Below, one piece after another: positions 1 to 7,386 of a stretch of 64,000 bases of DNA. Every line of letters starts with the position of its first letter. Within the stretch, counting starts at the first letter, position 1. Location: positions 62,001-126,000 of the forward strand of contig NZ_LWLS01000056.1 of the NCBI RefSeq assembly GCF_001905095.1, given 5' to 3'. The stretch is from Micromonospora sp. CB01531. Lineage in GTDB: Bacteria > Actinomycetota > Actinomycetes > Mycobacteriales > Micromonosporaceae. The notes below the pieces were generated by a model. It searched no databases. It saw only the letters and a list, made by a program, of their open reading frames with translations, and was not told the DNA's origin. The position numbers were made by a program, and so were the translations under genes.

Positions 1-818
1 CAGCCGCCGGGATTCCGGACCAGCCCGTTGGAGCGGTAGTAGTGGTAGTACGAGGTGTTCGGCGCGATCGGGATGATCGCCTCGAGACCGTCGACTCCGG
101 TGGTCGCGGCGGCGAGCGGCAGAGTGCCGTTGTACGACGTACCGGTCATGCCGACCTTGCCGGTCGCCCAACTGGTCGCCGAGACCTCCTGATCCCCGGT
201 GACGCTGGTGTAGCCCTTCGCGCGGCCGTTCAACCAGTCGATCACCGCCTTCGGCGCCAGCGACTCGTTGGGTCCGCCGACCGTCGGGCAGCCCTGCGAC
301 AGCCCGGTACCCGGAGAATCGGAGTGGACCACGGCGAACCCGCGCGGCACCCAGGTGCTGACCTCGCTGGTGGACACCGAGGTCCGACCCGGCTGGTGGG
401 CGATCGGTGGCGGTGAGAGCCGGGCCGGCGGTTGCTCACCGAGCTCGTGTCGCACGTTCCAGAAGTACTGCGACTGGCTGGACGCCGTACCGGCGTAGTA
501 AGGGCTGCTCTCGTAGACGACCGGCACCTTCAACCCCTGCTCGGTCTGCGCCGGCCTGGTGACGTCCACGTGCATGCGGTCGAGCTTGCCGTCGCCGTCG
601 GAGTCGAACTCGGTTTCCACCCACAACCGCTGCCGGATCCAGCTGCTGGAGTTCGCAAACTCCGGGACGATCTGAGCCTGCCCGTCGACGAAGACCGGCC
701 CGACCTCATCCGGGCTGGCCGCGGCCGGTACCGCAACCCCTAGCGATAGAGCCAGCGCCACCGCGGCGGACACGGCGGTGAGGCCGGCCGCCCGCGGGCG
801 CAGCTTTCGTCGCGCCAT
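1..818 (-). CDS. Secreted Xaa-Pro dipeptidyl-peptidase / S15-family hydrolase, N-terminal part (runs off the window)
   Basis: The frame is open from an ATG at 816-818 to the window edge, giving 272 complete codons without the C-terminus. The start follows an AAGGGA ribosome site at good spacing. Residues 1-36 form a signal peptide: RRK-type basic head, alanine-rich core ending AVPAAA. The next part matches the PepX/CocE (peptidase S15) fold, including ESSPYY, a FAVVHSDSPGTGLSQG stretch and the nucleophile elbow GTSYNG at about residue 235, whose Ser is the expected catalytic residue. The family removes Xaa-Pro dipeptides or hydrolyses esters; here it would act outside the cell on proline-rich peptides. 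The His and Asp of the triad should lie beyond position 1, so substrate class cannot be settled here. The upstream region holds a perfect 24-bp palindrome. Confidence 0.85.
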   Translation of the reverse strand, partial: MARRKLRPRAAGLTAVSAAVALALSLGVAVPAAASPDEVGPVFVDGQAQIVPEFANSSSWIRQRLWVETEFDSDGDGKLDRMHVDVTRPAQTEQGLKVPVVYESSPYYAGTASSQSQYFWNVRHELGEQPPARLSPPPIAHQPGRTSVSTSEVSTWVPRGFAVVHSDSPGTGLSQGCPTVGGPNESLAPKAVIDWLNGRAKGYTSVTGDQEVSATSWATGKVGMTGTSYNGTLPLAAATTGVDGLEAIIPIAPNTSYYHYYRSNGLVRNPGG

Positions 819-1204
819 CAAGAGTCCCTTCTATCGTCAGCCGGCGATCCCGAAGGGCCCGGGCCGCCCGCCACAGTCGGTAGTTCGACCCGGCTCGTGT
901 CGACGTGAGCAGTGAGGCGTGCTCGGTCTGATCCGGTTTCGTGCCATGGCTGAGGTAGCCAGCCGTCCGACCAACGCCGTCCTCCTTGCCCCGGGCAGAC
1001 CGCTCCCCAGGCCTCGCCGGAACCCGTCGGTCGCCTGCCGGCAGGCGACCGCCTCCGCCGCCTTCATTCACCGATCTCTCTGCCGGCCACAAGACCGTAG
1101 CTGGCAGCTCGGAGTGGGATCACCAGACAGCTGACGAAACTTCTGTGGGGTTCCAGCCATCCAACGTCGCAACGGGGTGGGGCAGCCCCGTCGCCGGATC
1201 GGGC
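819..1204. other. Intergenic region, no gene recognised
   Basis: Open frames exist on both strands, but none has family resemblance, a ribosome site or credible codon use. The only structure seen is the palindrome at 1028-1051. The region carries the upstream side of the S15 gene (minus strand) and the downstream side of the small gene ending at 1205. Confidence 0.5.
1028..1051. repeat. Perfect 24-bp palindrome (operator or hairpin)
   Basis: The half-site CGGTCGCCTGCC is followed directly by its exact reverse complement, with no mismatch over 24 positions. As RNA it would make a 10-bp stem with a CCGG tetraloop. It lies about 210 nt upstream of the S15 gene start and about 150 nt downstream of the small gene ending at 1205, so it could be a regulator site or a terminator. 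Confidence 0.5.
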
Positions 1205-1375
1205 TCAGCGATGCGGCCGGTACGCCGAGAGAGGCCGGGTTTCGATCGGGATTCCGGCCTGTCGACCGGCACGGATCCGCCACAGCCCGCAGTGGCAGGA
1301 CTGGTAGTAGAGGATCCCTTCGCTCGTCCGGTGCCGGGACCGGGTCCGCCAGACATGCCCATCGCTGTCGCTCAT
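1205..1375 (-). CDS. Small conserved-looking Cys/His protein, divergent from CGNR regulator (56 aa)
   Basis: This 56-residue protein starts at an ATG (1373-1375), 25 nt from the divergent CGNR gene. Its core reads WRTRSRHRTSEG, then YYQSCHCGLWRI. That is a compact pattern of His, a CxCG pair and aromatic residues which I recognise from short uncharacterised actinobacterial proteins; it suggests a single metal or DNA/RNA-contacting knuckle. Its frame is fully open and its sequence is far less arginine/proline-repetitive than the non-coding frames nearby. No function is known to me. The divergent layout suggests shared control with the CGNR protein. Confidence 0.55.
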   Translation of the reverse strand: MSDSDGHVWRTRSRHRTSEGILYYQSCHCGLWRIRAGRQAGIPIETRPLSAYRPHR

Positions 1376-1400
1376 GGTCACAGCCTGCTGTAATGGCATT

Positions 1401-1928
1401 ATGCATCTCAACCCTTACGGCGCCGACCCGGTACGGCTGGCCGTCGAGCTGGCCAACGACCCGCCCCGATCGGTGCCGGAACTGGCCCGCCGATGCCGGA
1501 CGGCCGGGGTGGTGATGGACATGCCGGTGCGGGACGCCGACCTCTCGGTCACCCTCCGGTTGGTCGAGGAGTGGTCTGAGATCGTCGACGCCGCCTCGGC
1601 GAACGAGCGGGCGGAGCTGCTCAACCGGATGCTGGCCAGCGCGTCGACGTACCCCCGGCTCACCAACCACGCCGACGGCCCCTGGCACCTGCACTACCGG
1701 GACGACGGCGTGCCGTTGTCGGCGGTGCTCCGCGCCCTGATCAGTGTCGGCACCGCACTGCACCTGACCGTTCGCGGCATGGACCGGCTGGGCCGATGCG
1801 CCCGGGACGGGTGCCGGACGATCTACGCCGACCTGTCCCGGACCGGCAAGCAGCGTTACTGCTCACCGCGGTGCGCCAACCGTGACGCGGTACGCCGCCA
1901 CCGGGCCCGGAGCGGTCCGGCGCGTTGA
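1401..1928 (+). CDS. CGNR zinc-finger / ABATE-domain protein, putative stress-response transcription regulator
   Basis: The start is placed at ATG 1401, giving 175 aa that begin MHLNPYGADPVRLAVELAND, the usual N-terminus of this family; an in-frame GTG/ATG at 1374 would overlap the divergent gene. Residues 1-120 match the ABATE domain. The C-terminus (about 130-170) holds the zinc-finger half: RCARDGC, IYADLSRTGKQRYCSPRCANR. Four cysteines can bind zinc, and CANR stands where the name-giving CGNR motif normally sits. These are small actinobacterial DNA-binding proteins of largely unknown targets. Confidence 0.85.
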   Translation: MHLNPYGADPVRLAVELANDPPRSVPELARRCRTAGVVMDMPVRDADLSVTLRLVEEWSEIVDAASANERAELLNRMLASASTYPRLTNHADGPWHLHYRDDGVPLSAVLRALISVGTALHLTVRGMDRLGRCARDGCRTIYADLSRTGKQRYCSPRCANRDAVRRHRARSGPAR

Positions 1929-1953
1929 GCCGGGGCGTCCCGCTCACTCGACC

Positions 1954-2150
1954 TCAACGGGCGTGGCCTGGCGGCAGGAACGCGGCGATCCGTTCCCACA
2001 TCGCGACCGGGTTGGCGTACATCGACCAGTGCCCGCTGTGCGGGATCTCCGCGAGCTCCACCCCGCCTGCGGCCAGTTTCGGCAGGTACAGCAGGGTGGC
2101 GTTCTCCTCGCCGTACATGACGCCGCCCGGGCAGGGGACGCCCTTTGGCG
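1954..2150 (-). pseudogene. Remnant: C-terminal end of an alpha/beta-hydrolase
   Basis: The minus strand encodes a stretch starting near MYGEENATLLYLPKLAAGG and ending PVAMWERIAAFLPPGHAR before a TGA at 1954-1956. It matches the last ~55 residues of an alpha/beta-hydrolase, including the catalytic-His region IPHSGHW. No nucleophile elbow or N-terminal two thirds exists upstream: the frame runs straight into an unrelated subtilase remnant at about 2160. It is best read as a decayed gene. Confidence 0.6.
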
Positions 2151-2168
2151 GCAGGCACCGGGACCGAA

Positions 2169-2516
2169 TCAGACCCAGCCGCGTCGACTGGCCTCGACGC
2201 CGGTGGCGGTCACCGAGAAGGTACGGCCGGTCGCCGCCTCGTTGTGGATCGTCACCTGCCGGCGGACCGGCTGGTAGACGCCGTCGGCGGCATACCGCAC
2301 CGCGCCGAGGTCGAGGGTCGCCGGGGTGGCCTTGGCCTGCTGGGTGGCGGCGCGGGCGATGTTGAGCCGTCCGGAGCCGCCCTGGTCGGCGCGGTAGCCG
2401 CCCTGGTCGGTCGAGTTCACCAGGGCGGTCTTGAGCTGGTCCGCGGTCCATGTCAGGCGGTATGGCATCCGAGGATTCCGATCCGATGGCGTCCTGAACA
2501 GGCGAGAGCGCGTCAC
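2169..2516 (-). pseudogene. Remnant: S8 subtilase fragment (end of catalytic domain plus start of beta-sandwich)
   Basis: The frame contains WTADQLKTALVNST, then GGSGRLNIARAATQQ and ATPATLDLGAVRYAAD. These are the last helix of a subtilisin-like domain and the start of the following fibronectin-like domain. The catalytic Asp, His and Ser blocks are missing, and the N-terminal part (from about 2465 upward) is unrelated sequence. The large subtilase at the far end of the window (62028-64000) has an equivalent junction (QGAGRVDVGRAI). A dead copy of this peptidase class therefore sits here. Confidence 0.6.
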
Positions 2517-2725
2517 CTACCGGACGATGTCCGCTTGCGGAAACGCCTCCGGGACCGCCGGGATCTGATCGCGCCGATCCGGCCCTGGTTCTCACCGGGT
2601 ACGGCTGGCGTCGGGCCGCTCGTCGAGCGTCGAACATTTTCGCACACGTGTTGACGTAACCGCACAGATACATTTACGTTCTTACATAGACCTGCATCGC
2701 ACCAGCCGCCCCCTCAGGAGCCGCC

Positions 2726-4711
2726 ATGCGAACAGTTGCCACCACCACCCTCGCTCTCGTCCTCGCCATGACCGGCACCGTCCCGGCGTCCGCCGCAACG
2801 TCGGTCCACGACGTGACCGCAGCGCCGGCGGCCGAGCCGATCCTGGCGGCGACGCCACCGCTCGGTTGGAACAGCTGGAACACCTTCGCCTGCGACATCA
2901 ACGAGAAGCTGATCCGCGACACCGCCGACGCGATGGTCTCGTCCGGGATGGCCGCGGCCGGCTACCAGTACGTCAACATCGACGACTGCTGGGCCGAGAA
3001 GGAGCGCGACCCGGCGACCGGGAAGTACGTCCCCCACCACGAACGGTTCCCCAGCGGCATCAAGGCGCTGGCGGACTATGTCCATGCCAAGGGGCTCAAG
3101 CTCGGCATCTACACCAGCGCCGGCACCGAGACCTGCGCCCGCACGATGCCGGGCAGCCTCGGCCACGAGGAACTGGACGCCCAGACGTTCGCCGACTGGG
3201 GCGTCGACTACCTCAAGTACGACAACTGCAACAACCAGGGCGTCCCCGCGCAACAGCGGTACCAGGCGATGGGTGACGCGCTGAAGAAGACCGGCCGGCC
3301 GATCGTCTACAGCATCTGCGAGTGGGGCGCCAACCAGCCGTGGCTGTGGGGTGACTCGGTCGGCGGCGACCTGTGGCGGACCACCGGCGACATCACCGAC
3401 TCCTGGCCGAGCGTGATGTCGATCCTCGACCAACAGGTCGGGCTGGAGGCGTACTCCGGTCCGGGCGCCTGGAACGACCCGGACATGCTCGAGGTGGGCA
3501 ATCCTGGCCTGACGCAGGGCGAGAGCCGCGCCCACATGAGCCTCTGGGCGTTGCTGAACGCGCCGCTGATCGCAGGCAACGACATCCGCTCGATGCCGGC
3601 GTGGGCACGCAACCAGCTGACCGATCCGGACGTGCTCGCGGTCAACCAGGACTGGAGCGGGCGCCAGGGCGCGAAGCTGCGGGACTCCGGCGACACCGAG
3701 GTGTGGACCAAGAAGATGTCGGACGGTTCGGTCGCCGTCGTCCTGCTCAACCGGGCCTCGACGCCGGCCGTGCTCGGCACCACCGCGGCCGAGCTCGGGC
3801 TGCCGCCGGCCGACACCGGGTACGCGGTGCGGAACCTGTGGACCAACACCACGTCCGTCTCCGGTGGCACGATCCGCGCCCAGGTCCCCGGACACGATGC
3901 GGTGATGCTGCGGGTCAGCCCCGGCGGGAAGGGCCTGCCGCCGATGGTCGTGGTCGAGGCCACGCCGGGGAGGCCGTACGTCGACGGCACCGAGGCGAAC
4001 CCGGTCACGGTGAAGGTCCACAACGACGGCACGACCGCCGTCACGAGGGCCCGGCTGCTGCTGACCGCGCCGGAGGGGTGGGCCGCAACGGCGACCGGGC
4101 CGACCCAGATCGGCTCGATCGGTCCCGGCACGACCGGTACGGCCACCTGGTCGCTCACCGCGGACCGGCCCGACCTCGGTCCGGTGGACCTGACCGCGAG
4201 CGCCAGTTGGACCTGGCGCAACCAGGTGTACAGCGGCACGGCAGCCGGACGGTTCACCGTGGCGACCGCACCCCCGACCGGCTCAGCGCACCTGTCCGAC
4301 CTGACCTGGCTGTACGCCGAGAACGGCTGGGGCCCGGTCGAGAAGGACCGGAGCAACGGCGAGACGGCCCCCGGGGACGGTAAGCCGTTGACGATCGCGG
4401 GCACCGTCTACCCGAAGGGCCTCGGCACCCACGCGCCGGGCAGGATCGGCTACTTCCTCGGCTCCCGCTGCAGCCGGTTCACCGTCACCGTCGGGATCGA
4501 CGACGAGGTCGGTGACCGGGGCCGGGTCGGCTTCGAGGTGTGGGGAGACGGCGTCAAGCTCGCCGGTGCCGAGGCCACCGGAGCGGGCGCCGGCGTACCG
4601 CTCGACCTCGCGGTCAGCGGGGTGGACGTCATCGAGCTTCGGACGGACGCACTCGACGGCCCCAACTACGACCACGCCGACTGGGCGGCCCCGATGATCA
4701 CCTGCACCTGA
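2726..4711 (+). CDS. Secreted GH27 alpha-galactosidase with NEW3 and NPCBM modules
   Basis: 661 aa; an AGGAG site lies 5 nt before the ATG. Residues 1-24 are a signal peptide. GH27 barrel at about 42-310: PPLGWNSWNTF, nucleophile Asp166 in YLKYDNC, acid/base Asp253 in WNDPDM. The recognition motif CEWG (about 198-201) carries Glu, which in this family favours a free 2-OH (galactose) over the N-acetyl group accepted by Ser/Ala types. That argues for alpha-galactosidase rather than N-acetylgalactosaminidase. A small beta domain, a NEW3 domain (about 405-510) and a galactose-binding NPCBM domain (about 523-660) follow. It acts outside the cell on alpha-galactosides. Upstream, ACGTAA and TTACGT (2654-2679) form a spaced inverted repeat that might be an operator. 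It ends against a strong hairpin shared with the convergent gene. Confidence 0.93.
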   Translation: MRTVATTTLALVLAMTGTVPASAATSVHDVTAAPAAEPILAATPPLGWNSWNTFACDINEKLIRDTADAMVSSGMAAAGYQYVNIDDCWAEKERDPATGKYVPHHERFPSGIKALADYVHAKGLKLGIYTSAGTETCARTMPGSLGHEELDAQTFADWGVDYLKYDNCNNQGVPAQQRYQAMGDALKKTGRPIVYSICEWGANQPWLWGDSVGGDLWRTTGDITDSWPSVMSILDQQVGLEAYSGPGAWNDPDMLEVGNPGLTQGESRAHMSLWALLNAPLIAGNDIRSMPAWARNQLTDPDVLAVNQDWSGRQGAKLRDSGDTEVWTKKMSDGSVAVVLLNRASTPAVLGTTAAELGLPPADTGYAVRNLWTNTTSVSGGTIRAQVPGHDAVMLRVSPGGKGLPPMVVVEATPGRPYVDGTEANPVTVKVHNDGTTAVTRARLLLTAPEGWAATATGPTQIGSIGPGTTGTATWSLTADRPDLGPVDLTASASWTWRNQVYSGTAAGRFTVATAPPTGSAHLSDLTWLYAENGWGPVEKDRSNGETAPGDGKPLTIAGTVYPKGLGTHAPGRIGYFLGSRCSRFTVTVGIDDEVGDRGRVGFEVWGDGVKLAGAEATGAGAGVPLDLAVSGVDVIELRTDALDGPNYDHADWAAPMITCT

Positions 4712-4723
4712 ACCTTGATCAGT

Positions 4724-4763
4724 CCGACGGCAGGCTCCGCCCACCCGGGGAGCCTGCCGTCGG
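4724..4763. terminator. Bidirectional hairpin terminator between convergent glycosidase genes
   Basis: The 15-bp perfect stem CCGACGGCAGGCTCC / GGAGCCTGCCGTCGG has a 10-nt loop. It begins 12 nt after the GH27 stop and ends 21 nt before the end of the convergent GH109 gene. There is no clear U-tract, as is common in high-GC actinobacteria. Confidence 0.85.
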
Positions 4764-4784
4764 CACCTGCTTGCTCGGCCTGCT

Positions 4785-6236
4785 TCAGTTCTTGTCCAGC
4801 ACCGGGTCCTCGGGCTTCGGCCGGTCGAACGTGGGTCGCGCCGCCTGCCAGTGGCCGCGGGTGAAGTCGGGCACCTTGACCGGATGCATCCGGCCGGTCT
4901 TCAACGAATCGTGGCTGAGCGGGATCACCGAGCACCACGCCGCCGAGTCGTAGACGTCGATGTCGGGGGTCATCCCGAGCCGCATCGTCTGGACGAGACG
5001 CCAGATGGCGATGAAGTCCCCGCCGCCGTGTCCGCCGTACTGGCCGGCCAGGCTCTCCAGCGTCGGCCACAACCAGTGGTCGTGCTGCCGCAGGATCGTG
5101 TTGTACTCGTTGCCGGTCCGCCAGCTGTGGTTGTTGTGCCCGAGCGACTCGAGGTAGACCCGGGCGTTGTCGAGCTGGATCGTCCCTCGGGTGCCGGTGA
5201 GCGTGGTCTCCCTGCTGTACGGGTGCGGGGAGTTCACGTCGTGCTCCACCCGGATGAACCGTCCGCTGGTCGTGGTGACGAAGCAGGTGTGCCGGTCGCC
5301 GGAGATGTAGGGCCCGTCGTCCCATGACGGGTGGTCGGGGCCGACCCGCGGGTCCTCGGCGCGGAAGAGCGCCAGCGCCTTGGGCAGGGACGCCACGGAG
5401 ATCAGTTCCTCGAACCGGTCGCCGCGGTTGATGCCCAGGGTGGCCGACACCGGCCCCAGGCCGTGGGTGGGGTAGTGCGAGGCGTTCATCCTGGTCTGCC
5501 AGCGGCGCCGCCAATGCTCGGGGTAGTAGGCGCCGCCGAACGTGTACGGCCAGCGCAGGTCGTGGACGTATCCGCCGGAGGCGTGCTGCAGGTCGCCGAA
5601 GACCCCCTGCCGAGCCATGTTGAACATCGCCATCTCGGGGCGGAAGTAGTTGACGTTCTCCAGCAGCAGGCAGTGCTTCCTGGTCCGCTCCGAGGTGCGT
5701 ACCAGATCCCAGATCTGATCGAGGTACGGCGCGATCGGCAACTCCACAGCGACGTGCTTGCCGTGCTCCATGGCGGCCTTGGCCATGGGGTAGTGCCACT
5801 CCCACGGGGTGGCGATGTAGATGAGGTCGATGTCGTCGCGGCGGACCAGGTTGAGGTAGTCCTCCTCCCCCGCCGAGTAGCCGGCCGGCGGGATGTCCTG
5901 GAAGCCCTGCTGCATGATCCGGCCGATGGTGCGGTTTACCCGCTCGGGCCGGATGTCGCAGACCGCGGTGACCGTGCCGACCGCGCCGAACCGCCGGTCC
6001 TGGTCGCCGCCGCGGTTGCCGAGGCCGATGAGCCCGATGCGGACTCGATCGAAGCCTTCGAACGGCACGTTGGTCATGCTCTTCTCGTCGCTGCCGCGGC
6101 GCGGTTCGGTGCCGGTGGAGTCGTCGGCGGCTGCGGGGGCGCCCACCGCGCCGCTCAGGCCGGCGGCGGCACCGAGCACGACACCGGACCGGAGCAGGTC
6201 ACGACGGGACGGATTGAAGTGAGCGGATGGGGCCAT
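4785..6236 (-). CDS. Tat-exported Gfo/Idh/MocA enzyme, GH109-type alpha-N-acetylgalactosaminidase
   Basis: 483 aa from ATG 6236, which is preceded by AGAGGAG; longer in-frame starts upstream would cross the divergent promoter and lack the signal. The N-terminus has a twin-arginine signal (SRRDLLRSG, then a hydrophobic Ala/Gly run). A Rossmann NAD site follows (IGLIGLGNRGG, about residue 67). Family-typical blocks are ELPIAPYLDQIW, NYFRPEMAMFNM, YPTHGLGPV (His-containing active-site loop), INRGDRFEEL and GHGGGDF. GH109 enzymes cleave terminal alpha-GalNAc by an NAD-dependent oxidation/elimination cycle, and Tat export would allow secretion with NAD bound. Divergent from the SIS-kinase-aldolase operon, it probably supplies GalNAc to it. 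It could be another Gfo/Idh oxidoreductase, but the motif set favours GH109. Confidence 0.85.
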   Translation of the reverse strand: MAPSAHFNPSRRDLLRSGVVLGAAAGLSGAVGAPAAADDSTGTEPRRGSDEKSMTNVPFEGFDRVRIGLIGLGNRGGDQDRRFGAVGTVTAVCDIRPERVNRTIGRIMQQGFQDIPPAGYSAGEEDYLNLVRRDDIDLIYIATPWEWHYPMAKAAMEHGKHVAVELPIAPYLDQIWDLVRTSERTRKHCLLLENVNYFRPEMAMFNMARQGVFGDLQHASGGYVHDLRWPYTFGGAYYPEHWRRRWQTRMNASHYPTHGLGPVSATLGINRGDRFEELISVASLPKALALFRAEDPRVGPDHPSWDDGPYISGDRHTCFVTTTSGRFIRVEHDVNSPHPYSRETTLTGTRGTIQLDNARVYLESLGHNNHSWRTGNEYNTILRQHDHWLWPTLESLAGQYGGHGGGDFIAIWRLVQTMRLGMTPDIDVYDSAAWCSVIPLSHDSLKTGRMHPVKVPDFTRGHWQAARPTFDRPKPEDPVLDKN

Positions 6237-6279
6237 GTGATCACTCCTCTGTGACGGAGACTGATCGAACCTGCCAAGT

Positions 6280-6297
6280 TGCTCTTGATATCGAGCA
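6280..6297. promoter_or_regulatory. Inverted repeat TGCTC-N8-GAGCA in divergent promoter region
   Basis: Arms TGCTC and GAGCA flank a GATATC-containing centre, 44 nt upstream of the GH109 start. It is a plausible regulator site for the divergent sugar genes. Which regulator binds is unknown; the DeoR protein at 12435 is the obvious local candidate. Confidence 0.35.
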
Positions 6298-6374
6298 GTG
6301 TCGTTCAAAAGCTCATCGATGACAAGGGCTTGAGCCGTAAGAGCCTCGGCTGCCGCGGAATACCGTGTGACGGA

Positions 6375-6404
6375 TTGCCCAAGTGGCTGTCGTCGATTTA
6401 TGCT
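6375..6404 (+). promoter_or_regulatory. Putative promoter of the SIS-kinase-aldolase operon
   Basis: TTGCCC (6375-6380) and TATGCT (6399-6404), separated by 18 nt, lie about 70 nt upstream of the SIS gene. The match to a housekeeping sigma promoter is fair only. The palindrome at 6418-6429 would sit just after the start of transcription. Confidence 0.35.
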
Positions 6405-6417
6405 CGGACCGCTGCCG

Positions 6418-6429
6418 AACCGCGCGGTT
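6418..6429. promoter_or_regulatory. 12-bp perfect palindrome AACCGCGCGGTT, putative operator
   Basis: The palindrome lies 46 nt upstream of the SIS-domain gene and directly downstream of the putative promoter, a typical place for repressor binding. The binding protein is unknown. Confidence 0.4.
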
Positions 6430-6474
6430 TCGCGCGCTCCGAGGAGTTCGTCGTGAGCAGCAGGTCGGAGTGTC

Positions 6475-7386
6475 ATGACACACGTCGATGAGGAAATCGC
6501 CAGCCAGCCCGAGTGCTGGCACCGGGCCATCGCGCTCGCGGGCTCACTCGCTGAACAGTTGCCCCGGCGCGGCGAGCGGGTCGCCGTCGTCGGCTGCGGC
6601 ACGTCCTGGTTCATGGCGATGGCGTACGCCGGACTGCGCGAACGGGCCGGCCTCGGCGAGACGGACGCGTTCGCGGCGTCGGAGTTCCCGCGGCAGCGCC
6701 GCTACGACCGGGTGGTGGTGATCAGCCGGTCCGGCACGACGAGCGAGGTGCTCGACGTCCTGCGCGCCATCGCAGGCGACACCCGCAGCACGGGCATCAT
6801 CGGCGACCCGAGGTCCCCGGCCGTGGCCCTTGTGGACGAGCCGGTCTGCCTGCCGTTCGCCGACGAGAAGTCCGTGGTGCAGACCCGGTTCGCCACGACC
6901 GCTCTGGCCCTGCTCCGCGCGCCTCTCGGTGAGAGCCTCGACCAGGCGGTCCGTGACGCGGCGGAGGCCCTGACGGCACCGCTCCCGCTGGACCCCACAA
7001 TGCTGGAACAGCTCACGTTCGTCGGCCGGGACTGGACGGTCGGCCTCGCCCACGAGGCAGGGCTCAAGTGCCGTGAAGCCGCCCGCTTCTGGGCGGAGGC
7101 GTACCCGGCCATGGACTACCGGCACGGCCCGATCGCCATTGCCGGCCCTGGCCGGGCGGTGTGGGCGTTCGGGGCCGTGCCGGCGGGGCTGCCGGAGGAG
7201 GTGGCCGGCACCGGCGCCACCTTCGTCCACTCCGTACGCGACCCGATGGCCGAGCTGATCCTCGCGCAGCGGCTGGCCGTCGCCCTGGCCCTCCACCGGG
7301 GACTCGACCCGGACGCGCCACGCCACCTGACCCGCTCGGTGATCCTGACCGGTGGCGAGACCGCCGGTGCGGGGCTCGACGGATGA
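6475..7386 (+). CDS. SIS-domain sugar-phosphate isomerase/deaminase (AgaS-like)
   Basis: 303 aa with two SIS (phosphosugar-binding) halves. VAVVGCGTSWFMA (about 37-49) and VVVISRSGTTSEV (about 80-92) are the phosphate-binding loops. REAARFWAEAYPAMDYRHGP (about 200-220) is the GlmS/AgaS-type active-site block. It probably converts an amino-sugar 6-phosphate (galactosamine-6-P) to a ketose 6-phosphate plus ammonia, feeding the kinase and aldolase behind it. A GGTCGGAG site precedes the ATG. The stop overlaps the next start as ATGA, so the two are translationally coupled. AgaS itself is longer (about 380 aa), so a shorter frlB-like or GlmS-like isomerase is possible. Substrate assignment is by context. 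Confidence 0.8.
   Translation: MTHVDEEIASQPECWHRAIALAGSLAEQLPRRGERVAVVGCGTSWFMAMAYAGLRERAGLGETDAFAASEFPRQRRYDRVVVISRSGTTSEVLDVLRAIAGDTRSTGIIGDPRSPAVALVDEPVCLPFADEKSVVQTRFATTALALLRAPLGESLDQAVRDAAEALTAPLPLDPTMLEQLTFVGRDWTVGLAHEAGLKCREAARFWAEAYPAMDYRHGPIAIAGPGRAVWAFGAVPAGLPEEVAGTGATFVHSVRDPMAELILAQRLAVALALHRGLDPDAPRHLTRSVILTGGETAGAGLDG

Noticed and set aside
2651..2690. Promoter TTGACG with a -10 near 2674 for the GH27 gene
   Set aside because: No TANNNT hexamer occurs at 16-18 nt spacing. Only the ACGTAA/TTACGT inverted repeat is noted, within the GH27 entry.
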